This document shows positions 29,135 to 36,696 of a stretch of 64,000 nt of DNA, piece after piece. The translations under genes were made by a program, and so were the position numbers. The notes below the pieces were generated by a model, which was given only the letters and a program-made list of their open reading frames with translations, searched no databases and had not been told where the DNA came from. The stretch is from G963556115 sp963678205. GTDB lineage: Bacteria; Planctomycetota; SZUA-567. The DNA lies in assembly GCA_963678205.1 (NCBI GenBank), contig OY782760.1, forward strand, positions 2,976,001 through 3,040,000, in the 5' to 3' direction. The stretch's first letter is position 1. Every line of letters starts with the position of its first letter.

Positions 29135-29163
29135 TTGACATAGACAAGCTCTATCAGTAGTAT
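29135..29163 (+). promoter_or_regulatory. Promoter of tRNA-Gln
   Basis: TTGACA (29135-29140), a 17-nt spacer and TAGTAT (29158-29163), ending 19 nt before the tRNA. Confidence 0.65.
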
Positions 29164-29182
29164 ATTTAAATCATTATTAAAT

Positions 29183-29256
29183 TGCCCCTTAGTCTAACGG
29201 CAGGACGGATGATTCTGGTTCATTTGGTCGGGGTTCGAATCCCTGAGGGGCAACCA
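29183..29256 (+). tRNA. tRNA-Gln (anticodon CTG)
   Basis: It folds into a full cloverleaf: acceptor TGCCCCT with AGGGGCA, D-stem GTCT/GGAC, anticodon stem GATGA/TCATT with loop TTCTGGT (anticodon CTG), T-stem CGGGG/CCCTG with loop TTCGAAT, discriminator A and an encoded CCA. The first base pair is U-A, a feature of tRNA-Gln. Its 3' end is the integration site of the island that follows. Confidence 0.95.
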
Positions 29257-29258
29257 AA
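29243..29258. repeat. attL: tRNA-Gln 3' end
   Basis: 16-nt copy of the attachment core, in the T-arm, acceptor and CCA of the tRNA. The partner at 60955-60969 lacks one G. Confidence 0.7.
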
Positions 29259-29263
29259 CTATA

Positions 29264-29296
29264 AAACGCACTGGTTCACACCAGTGCGTTTTTTCT
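29264..29296 (+). terminator. Terminator just after tRNA-Gln, brought by the island
   Basis: An 8-9-bp stem (CGCACTGG against CCAGTGCG) with a 6-nt loop and a T run. It lies inside the island, so it replaces a terminator that probably now sits beyond attR. Confidence 0.85.
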
Positions 29297-29368
29297 TTTA
29301 TACCAACCACTTACAAGATCACCCTGTTCACCCCAGTCCGAAGAAATCCCTTGACATCCGTCTATATT

Positions 29369-29408
29369 AACGGTATTTTTGACGGTATAATCTCAATACC
29401 GTCAAAAA
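29369..29408. promoter_or_regulatory. Inverted/direct TTGACGGTAT repeats before the integrase gene
   Basis: TTTTTGACGGTAT (29376-29388) and ATACCGTCAAAAA (29396-29408) form a perfect 13-bp inverted repeat with a 7-nt spacer. A third ACGGTAT lies at 29370-29376. A TATAAT (29386-29391) lies inside, 27 nt before the integrase ATG. It fits an operator or integrase arm-site cluster over the int promoter. Confidence 0.6.
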
Positions 29409-29417
29409 GGAAATCAC

Positions 29418-30638
29418 ATGCCGCTATCTGACCTCAAAGTACGTAAACTCAAGCCAAAGGACAAACCATACAAAATATCAGATATGGAAGCACTATACAT
29501 ACTTGTAAACCCATCTGGTAGTAAACTCTGGAAAATGGATTATAGTTTTGAAGGCAAGCGCAAAACAATGTCATTTGGAAAGTACCCTGCCGTTACCTTG
29601 AAGAAAGCACGTCAAAGAAAAGACGAAGCGAGAGAACTCCTTGCTGACGGTATCGACCCAATGGTAAAAAAGAAAGAAGAACTACAAAAGGTGGTCGAGA
29701 AGACAGTAAACACCTTTGAAAACATCGCCAGAGAGTGGTACGACACATATAGAGCCAAATGGTCAGAAAAACACGCCGTCCGTATCCTAGCCAGACTAGA
29801 GAATCACCTATTTCCAACAATTGGCCACCTACCAATTAAAGAGGTAACAACAAAAGACCTCAGAAGCCTGATAGACATAATCAGTAATAGCGACCTCAAG
29901 AGCAATACTCGCAAAAATACCAACAAAGCCCCAACCATCAAACGAGCTCTACAGCACTGTAGCAATGTATTCCTCTACGCTATCCAAACTGAACGAGCAG
30001 ACTATGACATCACTGTAAACGTAAAAGGTTTAACCCCACCCCACAAAGAAAAACACCACGCTTCAATAACAACACCCAAGGAAATAGGAGAATTCCTCCG
30101 CAAAGCAGACGATTTCAAAGACAATACCCTAATAAGTATCCTACTAAGACTCACTCCCCTAGTCTTCGTCCGCCCTACAGAACTACGAGAAGCCAGCTGG
30201 GAGGAATTTGATTTTGACGATAATCTCTGGAGAATCCCAGAAGAACGCATGAAGATGGGCAGACCACACATAGTCCCCCTAGCCACTCAAACCCTAAAAT
30301 TACTGAACGAACTCAAACAACACACAGGAAACAGCGAGTTCCTATTCCCCTCTGACCGCGCGAAATCAGGAGTAATCAGCGACACCATCCTCAGAATGAC
30401 AATTATCAACAAACTTGGCTACCACCAAGGCACAGTAACCCCACATGGCTTCCGCTCAACCGCAACGACTCTATTAAATGAGCTCGGATTCAACGCAGAT
30501 GCTATAGAACGCCAACTCGCCCACGGCGAACGCAACTCCGTCCGCGCCGCCTACAACTACGCCCAATACCTCCCCCAACGCCGCGAAATGATGCAACACT
30601 GGGCTGATTACCTTGACAACCTTAAAAGCAACGATTAA
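29418..30638 (+). CDS. int: P4-type tyrosine integrase
   Basis: Site-specific recombinase that inserts and excises the island at tRNA-Gln. The 406 residues start with the DUF4102 arm-binding domain (PLSDLKVRKLKPKDKPYKISD, then LWKMDYSFEGKRKTMSFGKYP), then a SAM-like core-binding domain (about 95-190). The catalytic domain has Arg in RPTELREASWEEF, HGFRSTATTLL, LAHGERNSVRAAYNYAQY with the nucleophilic Tyr. Its position directly beside the target tRNA is typical. The C-terminal third is C-rich in codon usage, unlike the backbone, a mark of transfer. Confidence 0.93.
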   Translation: MPLSDLKVRKLKPKDKPYKISDMEALYILVNPSGSKLWKMDYSFEGKRKTMSFGKYPAVTLKKARQRKDEARELLADGIDPMVKKKEELQKVVEKTVNTFENIAREWYDTYRAKWSEKHAVRILARLENHLFPTIGHLPIKEVTTKDLRSLIDIISNSDLKSNTRKNTNKAPTIKRALQHCSNVFLYAIQTERADYDITVNVKGLTPPHKEKHHASITTPKEIGEFLRKADDFKDNTLISILLRLTPLVFVRPTELREASWEEFDFDDNLWRIPEERMKMGRPHIVPLATQTLKLLNELKQHTGNSEFLFPSDRAKSGVISDTILRMTIINKLGYHQGTVTPHGFRSTATTLLNELGFNADAIERQLAHGERNSVRAAYNYAQYLPQRREMMQHWADYLDNLKSND

Positions 30639-30664
30639 ACCTTATACTAAACATTGGAGTAACT

Positions 30665-31693
30665 ATGACTTACATATTTGAAAATATTCCGGATTACAGA
30701 ACACCTATGAGGTTAGCCTCAGACCTAAGGAAAAACGCAGCAAAAAAGGCTAATTCTTGGTGTTTAGATTTAATTGACCACATTATTACAAAAAAATATC
30801 CTACTCGGAAAACGATGACTCCTGATGAAGTTGATAAAAAAATAGAGATGCTTTACAATTCACTTAGTGAAGAACTTGAATTTCTTTTTGATATTACACA
30901 ATTTTATAATCTACCCGAAAATCCTGTAAGATCAATATACAATGCTTTTAGCAGCATTGTTGAGTGCAATAATATTAGAATACACGACAACAAAGTAATC
31001 ATAGATTGGGAAGAGAACCACCTTGCCTACTTACAACATTATGAACTATACAAGTTATTTAATGAAAAAAACAAAAAAGCTGCGATAAAACAAGCTTATA
31101 AAGGTAGAAAGCGCAGAGAGTGCCCTGCAATACGTGCAGAAATGCTCAGTTTCTTTTATATTGCTTATGAAATACTTCAAAGAGTCAATACAATAAAAAA
31201 TAAGCAAGAAAGCCCTATTTCTACTTGTATTATGGAAATAATGCCTTATGACATTCAAGTCTCATTAGTTGGTTCGAGTGATATAAATTTCATAATGCCC
31301 GAAAAAAATCCAAATACACTTGATATTTATGATCCAACAAAAGATCAAAAATATAATAATCCCCGACTGTATCACCTTGAAGGTTTTATAATATACAGAA
31401 AAGACATTGCTCGTGAATTAGAGTTAACCCCTAGAACTCTTCATTCATATGAAAAAAGAGGACTAACTAGTGCATCAACATACTGGCCTCCTTTGCTAAA
31501 ATATAAAAAAGGATCATCCTCTGCATTTTATGACCCACAAAAATTAATTGAGGCAATTACTCAATTACCTCAAATTTTTAACGGTGTTAACACAGAAGTT
31601 ATTTTAAACAAAATTTTAAGTGGACTGTTAAGTAAAAAAGCTCCAAAAGACTATTTAATTATGATAAAACAAGCTAATAACAATGAAATGTAG
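30665..31693 (+). CDS. Unknown island protein with a MerR-like helix-turn-helix
   Basis: I do not recognise the whole protein. Of its 342 residues, the first 240 or so are helical and unassigned. From about 250 the pattern IIYRKDIARELELTPRTLHSYEKRGL is that of a MerR-type helix-turn-helix, followed by a segment (SSSAFYDPQKLIEAI) that resembles the wing and second helix. It lies 26 nt after the integrase stop, with GGAG before its ATG, and may be cotranscribed with int. A regulatory or accessory excision role is possible but not shown. Confidence 0.55.
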   Translation: MTYIFENIPDYRTPMRLASDLRKNAAKKANSWCLDLIDHIITKKYPTRKTMTPDEVDKKIEMLYNSLSEELEFLFDITQFYNLPENPVRSIYNAFSSIVECNNIRIHDNKVIIDWEENHLAYLQHYELYKLFNEKNKKAAIKQAYKGRKRRECPAIRAEMLSFFYIAYEILQRVNTIKNKQESPISTCIMEIMPYDIQVSLVGSSDINFIMPEKNPNTLDIYDPTKDQKYNNPRLYHLEGFIIYRKDIARELELTPRTLHSYEKRGLTSASTYWPPLLKYKKGSSSAFYDPQKLIEAITQLPQIFNGVNTEVILNKILSGLLSKKAPKDYLIMIKQANNNEM

Positions 31694-31894
31694 CATAATT
31701 TATTTTCCACCCAAAAATGTATTTATAAAAATATATCAGAAATAAACTCAATATATCAGAAATTCAAAACGCAAATTTTTTATAAATTTCCGATATAATA
31801 ATTTATCTCAGAAATCTCAACTAATAGTGAGGACAAATTTATTCGTCCTATTTTATTGCACTTCGGATTCGTCCGAACAACTTAGGAGATTTCT

Positions 31895-32113
31895 ATGAGA
31901 AAGTTAAAAAATGATTATGTGTTACCTGAAGAAGGAGTTGTCAGACTCCCAGTGGTTTTGAAGGTACTGGGTATTGGGAAGACCACGTGGTACAATGGGA
32001 TTCGTGCTGGCAAATATCCTAAATCAATCAAACCAAGCGTTGGCACAGTAGCATGGCGTGTTGAAGACATTAGGGCTCTCATATCGAAATTAGGAGAGCA
32101 AAATGAAAGATAA
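31895..32113 (+). CDS. AlpA-family regulator / excisionase-like protein
   Basis: A 72-residue DNA-binding protein with a MerR-like winged helix: LPVVLKVLGIGKTTWYNGIRAGKYPKSIKPSVGTVAWRVEDI. AlpA proteins activate the integrase gene or assist excision of P4-like elements. A good site (TAGGAG) precedes the ATG. Its end overlaps the primase-helicase start by 11 nt, so the two are translationally coupled. Confidence 0.85.
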   Translation: MRKLKNDYVLPEEGVVRLPVVLKVLGIGKTTWYNGIRAGKYPKSIKPSVGTVAWRVEDIRALISKLGEQNER

Positions 32114-34346
32114 CAACATCTTTGGGGCTGTCAAACAAGCCCTCACTGGTAGACTGCCTCAAGTGCTTGAATTTCTACAACCAGATGGTAGGGTTATCGG
32201 AAAAGAGTACACTTGCGCTAAAATCACAGGAGGAATTGGAGACTCCTGCAAGACGAACATCAACACTGGCGTTGGTAGCGATTTCGCAACAGGCGAATCA
32301 TGGGGAGACATTATTTTTCTCACAGCTCTGATAAATAACTCATCTCAGTTAGAAGCAGCTGAATTCCTTGCTGAAATATTTAATATTGATGTAGCAGACT
32401 CAAATACAAATTTCAAAAAGACTATAATTAGTAATAGGACATCCCAAAATGTAATTATCAATCCTGTTCCGGCTAATGCTCCTCCCTTGCCAGCTAAATA
32501 TAAAAAGGGAATTATACACGAGTACAAGAACGAACTTAGCCAAACATTATTCTATGTAATAAGAATCACAAAGTCAGGTGGAAAAAAGTCATTCTTTCCT
32601 GTTTGTCTGTGCACAAACTCTCAAGGATGTATGGAATGGAGAAAAATAGCGCCCCAAAGACCTAGATCACTTTACAGGCGTGAATACCTCAGAAAATCCA
32701 ACCCCGACACGCCTGTTTTGATTATTGAAGGAGAAAAGACAGCAGATAATGCAGCAATACTCTTTCCTAACTATATCTGCTTAAGCTGGAGTGGTGGCGC
32801 AAATGCTGTTAAAGAATCAGACTGGTCTCTTATTTCTGACAGGGATGTGACTATCTGGCCTGATAATGATAAAGCAGGGATAAACGCTGCACTAGAGATA
32901 AGCAAACTCTTAGAGGATAAATATGCTAAAAAAGCTAAATTAGTTCTTCCTCCAGAAGCTCTACCAAAAAAATGGGATGTCGCAGATCCAGCACCCGATG
33001 GAATAAACCTGAATACACTTATTCAGACAGCAGCGTATCGTGAAGACTTTCTTAAAGCTTTGAAAGCCAAAGACTCTAAGTATCAAGTTGTAAAAAGAAC
33101 TGAAGCAGATGAGGATTTTGACTTTACCATACCTAAATGGCCGATACTTTCTAAAGATGCATTACATGGTTTTGCAGGAGAATTTGTAAAACTTGCCACT
33201 GCAGAGAGCGAAGCCGACCCAGCAGCAGTCCTTGTAACCTTTCTTGCAAGGTTTGCAGCGGAGATATACAGCTTTGAGGTAAGAAAGGGTGCATACCTAT
33301 TAATTGGAGATACCAAACATGCCCCACGCCTGTTTATTGTAGTTTGTGGTAATTCTTCTAAAGCTCGTAAAGGCACATCAAGTCAGCCAGTTACTCGATT
33401 ATTTGAGAGAATTTTATGCTCCCCAGAGGACTTAGCTAAATTAAATTTACTTCCTCCTGCAAAAATCAGTGGAGGACCACTCTCAAGCGGTGAAGGCCTT
33501 GGGTTCCAATTGAGCGAAGACACATCGGATAAACGATTGTTTATTCTTGATGAAGAACTTGCAAGTGGACTCTCATGCACAAAACGTGATGGAAACACAT
33601 TGTCAATGGCTATTAGAGTCTTCTGGGATGGTGGAACATATGCTCCACTAACAAAATCCAACCGAGTCACAGTATCAGGGGCTCACCTTTGCATTGTATC
33701 ACATATTACTCAGCATGAATTATCAACTATGCTATCCTCAATTCAAATGAGCAACGGCTTTGGTAATAGATTTTTGTGGGTCTGTGCAAAGCGCCCAAAA
33801 CTTGTAGCTTTACCTCGACCTATGCCAGAAGATGAACTTGCAAAGTTACAATTAAAACTTTGGCAGCTTGTAAAAAGCGCTCAAGGAGTTGGGGAAGTAA
33901 CCCTGACTCCAAAAGGAACCAAACGTTGGTTTGAAGTGTACGAAGAACTTACAAAAGAACATCATGGACTATATGGGGCAATAACCGCTAGAGCTGAAGC
34001 ACAGACTATTCGCCTAGCATTAATTTATGCTCTTTTAGATGGCAAAAAGGAAGTTGATGTACAGCACATCAACTCAGCACTAGCCTTATGGAATTATGCC
34101 AGTGACTCTGCAAAAGTTCTTTTCCATGACCGAGCGATTGACCCAGTTGAACAGAAAATTCTTTCCTCTCTAAGTTCAGGTTCACTGACTGCCAGTGAAC
34201 TGAGTAGGGCTTTGAATAATCATGTACCCAAGAACAAGCTGAAGTCAATACTTATCAGACTTGAAGCATCAAATAGAATCACAACACAAACCGAGCAGAC
34301 CGGAGGAAGACCAAGAACAATCATCACTCTATGCGAAAAAAGCTAA
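32103..34346 (+). CDS. TOPRIM / DUF3987 primase-helicase of the island
   Basis: A 747-residue replication protein of a type common on plasmids and mobilizable islands. The TOPRIM domain (about 185-290) shows the metal-binding Glu in VLIIEGEKTADNA and the DxD in TIWPDNDKAG. The DUF3987 NTPase follows, with a modified Walker A (VCGNSSKARKGTS near residue 422) and Walker B RLFILDEELAS near 480. The C-terminal 60 residues (SGSLTASELSRALNNHVPKNKLKSILI) look like a winged helix. It probably primes or unwinds the element's DNA during replication after transfer. Confidence 0.85.
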   Translation: MKDNNIFGAVKQALTGRLPQVLEFLQPDGRVIGKEYTCAKITGGIGDSCKTNINTGVGSDFATGESWGDIIFLTALINNSSQLEAAEFLAEIFNIDVADSNTNFKKTIISNRTSQNVIINPVPANAPPLPAKYKKGIIHEYKNELSQTLFYVIRITKSGGKKSFFPVCLCTNSQGCMEWRKIAPQRPRSLYRREYLRKSNPDTPVLIIEGEKTADNAAILFPNYICLSWSGGANAVKESDWSLISDRDVTIWPDNDKAGINAALEISKLLEDKYAKKAKLVLPPEALPKKWDVADPAPDGINLNTLIQTAAYREDFLKALKAKDSKYQVVKRTEADEDFDFTIPKWPILSKDALHGFAGEFVKLATAESEADPAAVLVTFLARFAAEIYSFEVRKGAYLLIGDTKHAPRLFIVVCGNSSKARKGTSSQPVTRLFERILCSPEDLAKLNLLPPAKISGGPLSSGEGLGFQLSEDTSDKRLFILDEELASGLSCTKRDGNTLSMAIRVFWDGGTYAPLTKSNRVTVSGAHLCIVSHITQHELSTMLSSIQMSNGFGNRFLWVCAKRPKLVALPRPMPEDELAKLQLKLWQLVKSAQGVGEVTLTPKGTKRWFEVYEELTKEHHGLYGAITARAEAQTIRLALIYALLDGKKEVDVQHINSALALWNYASDSAKVLFHDRAIDPVEQKILSSLSSGSLTASELSRALNNHVPKNKLKSILIRLEASNRITTQTEQTGGRPRTIITLCEKS

Positions 34347-34721
34347 GAAAGATAAATAACTTTATTAACCTTAATTCTCTAAATTAGCTTCTTTCGCTTA
34401 ATTCGCAGTAAAACCAACACAGCTATACTGGCTTTGTTGACTATTAAATCAATCTGTTTTTACAGTCAACATTCCAACTCAACGACACCGTGAAAAGAAT
34501 CTGCTTATCACGGAGCGAGGAAACACGCCTTGTCGTTAAGCTGGAATAGCCAGCATACCCAACGTGGGCACAGACTTCGTCTGCTTCAAGTTGTGCTGGT
34601 CAGGGGAAGTATCCCCTTGAATCCCCTCATAGTTTATAGCTTCCCAAAGAGGGAAACTATAAACCGTACCGAAAGTCTCACGACTTTACGGTACTAATTA
34701 AAACCATAGAAAGGATTATCA
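34347..34721. other. Hairpin-rich oriT candidate before the mob genes
   Basis: This 375-nt gap has no gene but many inverted repeats: TGTTGACT/AGTCAACA (34435-34442, 34464-34471); AACGACA/TGTCGTT (34481-34487, 34531-34537) enclosing CCGTGA/TCACGG (34488-34493, 34508-34513); GTTTATAG-TTCCC/GGGAA-CTATAAAC (34632-34664); and GTACCGAAAGTC/GACTTTACGGTAC (34666-34694), the last just before mobC. Position upstream of mobC-mobA and nested palindromes are what an oriT shows. The nick site cannot be placed by eye. Confidence 0.6.
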
Positions 34722-35027
34722 ATGAATCGTGATTACAACATCAAAGTACGTGTCTCCAAGATTGAGCGCCAGCATATAAATGAACTGGCAGCAGAGACAG
34801 ATATGACTATCTCCGATCTTATACGACACCGCTTACTCAAGATTCGCCTTAGAAATACAAACCATGAAAAAGAGCTTATACGTCAAGTTGCTCGTATCGG
34901 CTCAAATCTTAACCAGCTTGCCCGTTGGGCAAACATTCATAAAAATCGTACTCCTTCATTAGAAACAGTTCTCTGGCTAAATCGTATATATGAAGAAGTC
35001 AAAAGTTTAAAAAACAGAAAGGAATAA
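34722..35027 (+). CDS. mobC: MobC-like relaxosome accessory protein
   Basis: A 101-residue protein with a ribbon-helix-helix start (YNIKVRVSKIERQHINELAAETDMTISDLIRHRLLKI) and the MobC-family block LIRQVARIGSNLNQLARWANIHK near residue 50. MobC proteins bind oriT and help the relaxase open the strands. AAGGA precedes the ATG. The relaxase gene starts 2 nt after its stop codon. Confidence 0.9.
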   Translation: MNRDYNIKVRVSKIERQHINELAAETDMTISDLIRHRLLKIRLRNTNHEKELIRQVARIGSNLNQLARWANIHKNRTPSLETVLWLNRIYEEVKSLKNRKE

Positions 35028-35028
35028 G

Positions 35029-36636
35029 ATGCTAGTAAAACCATTTGCGCATGGTAAAGGTAGTGGTGACGCAGCAGTATACTACCTACTCAGAATGGAC
35101 TACCACGGTAGACAGGAGCACCCACCAAACATACTTAGAGGTGATTCTGAAATGACTAAAGAATTAATAAACAGTATTGATAGAGAATGGAAGTTCACCG
35201 CTGGTGTCTGCTCTTGGAGCGGTGAAGACACCGTCACTCCAGAACAAGAAGTAGAAATGATGGAAAGATTTGAAAAGCTTGCATTCGCTGGTTTAGAGCA
35301 TGACCAATATAACATTTTGTGGGTACGCCATAGCCATGCAAATCACCATGAACTTCACTTTGTAATACCACGTATGGAACTATCTACAGGGAATGCATTC
35401 AACGCTTTCCCCCCTGGCTGGGAGAAGGACTTTAGTCACTTTAGGGATTATATGAATGTCAAACATGACTGGACAAAACCTAATGACCCAGACCGCAAAA
35501 GGATCTTTACTCCAAGTAACGCAGACATAATTGAAGCACGACTAACCCGTTGGGGACAGAATCCAACAAAGAACGAAAAAGATTGCGTCAGAAAAGAGAT
35601 CAATAACTTTATTAAAGGAAGGATTGAAAATGGACTAATACATGACAGAGCTGATATTATTAGCACCCTACAAGAGGTAGGTCTACAAATTAATCGAGAG
35701 GGCATGAATTACATTTCAGTCAAAGACCCTGACAGTGATATTAAAATTAGACTTAAAGGAAAAGTATATGAACACCAATGGAGAGCAGCAAACGCTACTG
35801 GAGAAGCTACAAGAGACAGCAAAGCAGGAACAGAAAGCAAAGCAGGAACAGGAAACAATCCAGACGATGTACGAGGAGAACTTAAAAAAATTGAGCAAGG
35901 ACTTACAACAGTCATCCGCAAGAGAGCTATATACAATGAAAACCGCTACCCTAGCACAAATCAGGAAAACATCGAGGAGGCTTGTAAGAGAAGCTCACTT
36001 GATGAACAGAACATTCCTAAAGTCATGGGTGAGGAATCTATTCATAGGAGCAGCTCTATCAATAGGGATGTGCATAGCTCTGTATTTCACAGTAGACTGG
36101 ATTACAACTCGAATAAACGAGGAGACTCAAGAATACCGTTATTGGAGCAAAACCCACCAAACAATATGGGGCAACTTGGAGCCAGTCTTGAAGAAAACAA
36201 ACGGAGTATATGTTGCAGAGAACGAGAAAGGGAAATTCATGGTATTCCGCAGAGGTACAGATTTCAAACAATGGGTAATAAACGGTCGACCAGCAATCAA
36301 GATAGACTAAACCATAATTCAGAGGACATTAGCAGTACTTTAAACTCAATTAATAATCAAGGAGATAATAATGACAATCAGATGCGAGATCGAATCCATA
36401 GTAATGGAGCAGATCGAAGAAGTAAAACAGGAAATAATGAACGAGTCAATGATCAATTTCGTAGCTTTGAAAACAGAGTATCTAAAGGCGTTAGAACCCA
36501 TAATTCGCAAATTGGAATGCTTAGAAGAATATGCAGAAGTATTAGAGTCATTACAGAACAATTATGCAAAGCTAGAGAAGCTAAACAACGAGGCGAAAAG
36601 CAATCTATAAGTATCGACAATGATTTCGAAAGATAA
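35029..36636 (+). CDS. mobA: MobA relaxase, ColE1/HEN-like
   Basis: Nicks oriT and pilots the strand during conjugative mobilisation. The N-terminal 260 residues are a Relaxase domain, with Tyr18/Tyr19 or Tyr25 as candidate nucleophiles in AVYYLLRMDY and the metal-site region WVRHSHANHHELHFVIPR (98-115). His101, Glu108 and His110 fall at the spacing of the ColE1 MbeA H-E-N triad, with His in place of Asn. The remaining residues, from about 260, are low-complexity and poorly conserved in appearance because two further genes are encoded here in another frame. The stop at 36636 comes just before the terminator. Confidence 0.88.
   Translation: MLVKPFAHGKGSGDAAVYYLLRMDYHGRQEHPPNILRGDSEMTKELINSIDREWKFTAGVCSWSGEDTVTPEQEVEMMERFEKLAFAGLEHDQYNILWVRHSHANHHELHFVIPRMELSTGNAFNAFPPGWEKDFSHFRDYMNVKHDWTKPNDPDRKRIFTPSNADIIEARLTRWGQNPTKNEKDCVRKEINNFIKGRIENGLIHDRADIISTLQEVGLQINREGMNYISVKDPDSDIKIRLKGKVYEHQWRAANATGEATRDSKAGTESKAGTGNNPDDVRGELKKIEQGLTTVIRKRAIYNENRYPSTNQENIEEACKRSSLDEQNIPKVMGEESIHRSSSINRDVHSSVFHSRLDYNSNKRGDSRIPLLEQNPPNNMGQLGASLEENKRSICCREREREIHGIPQRYRFQTMGNKRSTSNQDRLNHNSEDISSTLNSINNQGDNNDNQMRDRIHSNGADRRSKTGNNERVNDQFRSFENRVSKGVRTHNSQIGMLRRICRSIRVITEQLCKAREAKQRGEKQSISIDNDFER
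35768..36310 (+). CDS. mobB: MobB-like membrane coiled-coil protein, nested in mobA
   Basis: This 180-residue ORF lies entirely inside mobA in the +1 frame, as mbeB lies within mbeA on ColE1. I start at ATG 35768, with AAAGGAAAAG 6-15 nt upstream. The protein has a Gln/Lys/Glu-rich coiled coil (about 5-85), a membrane helix (LFIGAALSIGMCIALYF, about 99-115) and a soluble C-terminus (about 120-180) that ends in FRRGTDFKQWVINGRPAIKID. The organised domain pattern here, against the low-complexity MobA frame, says this is a real gene. ColE1 MbeB stabilises the relaxase complex at the membrane. Confidence 0.82.
   Translation: MNTNGEQQTLLEKLQETAKQEQKAKQEQETIQTMYEENLKKLSKDLQQSSARELYTMKTATLAQIRKTSRRLVREAHLMNRTFLKSWVRNLFIGAALSIGMCIALYFTVDWITTRINEETQEYRYWSKTHQTIWGNLEPVLKKTNGVYVAENEKGKFMVFRRGTDFKQWVINGRPAIKID
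36371..36610 (+). CDS. mobD: MobD-like small coiled-coil protein, nested in mobA
   Basis: A 79-residue, almost fully helical acidic protein (IVMEQIEEVKQEIMNES, then LEPIIRKLECLEEYAEVLESL) in the same frame as the mobB-like gene and inside the end of mobA. CAAGGAG lies 8-14 nt before the ATG. Size and position match mbeD of ColE1, whose exact role in mobilisation is not settled. Confidence 0.75.
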   Translation: MTIRCEIESIVMEQIEEVKQEIMNESMINFVALKTEYLKALEPIIRKLECLEEYAEVLESLQNNYAKLEKLNNEAKSNL

Positions 36637-36638
36637 TA

Positions 36639-36678
36639 ATATATCCCTCAAGTAATCGTATTTACTTGGGGGATATAT
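36639..36678. terminator. Bidirectional terminator between mobA and the helicase gene
   Basis: A 16-17-bp stem (ATATATCCC-CAAGTAA against TTACTTG-GGGATATAT) with a 6-nt loop between convergent genes. Confidence 0.8.
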
Positions 36679-36696
36679 TGCAAAAATTAATCTTAT

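Noticed and set aside
35735..35767. Upstream ATG for the MobB-like protein
   Set aside because: The ATG at 35768 has AAAGGAAAAG upstream and 35735 has none.
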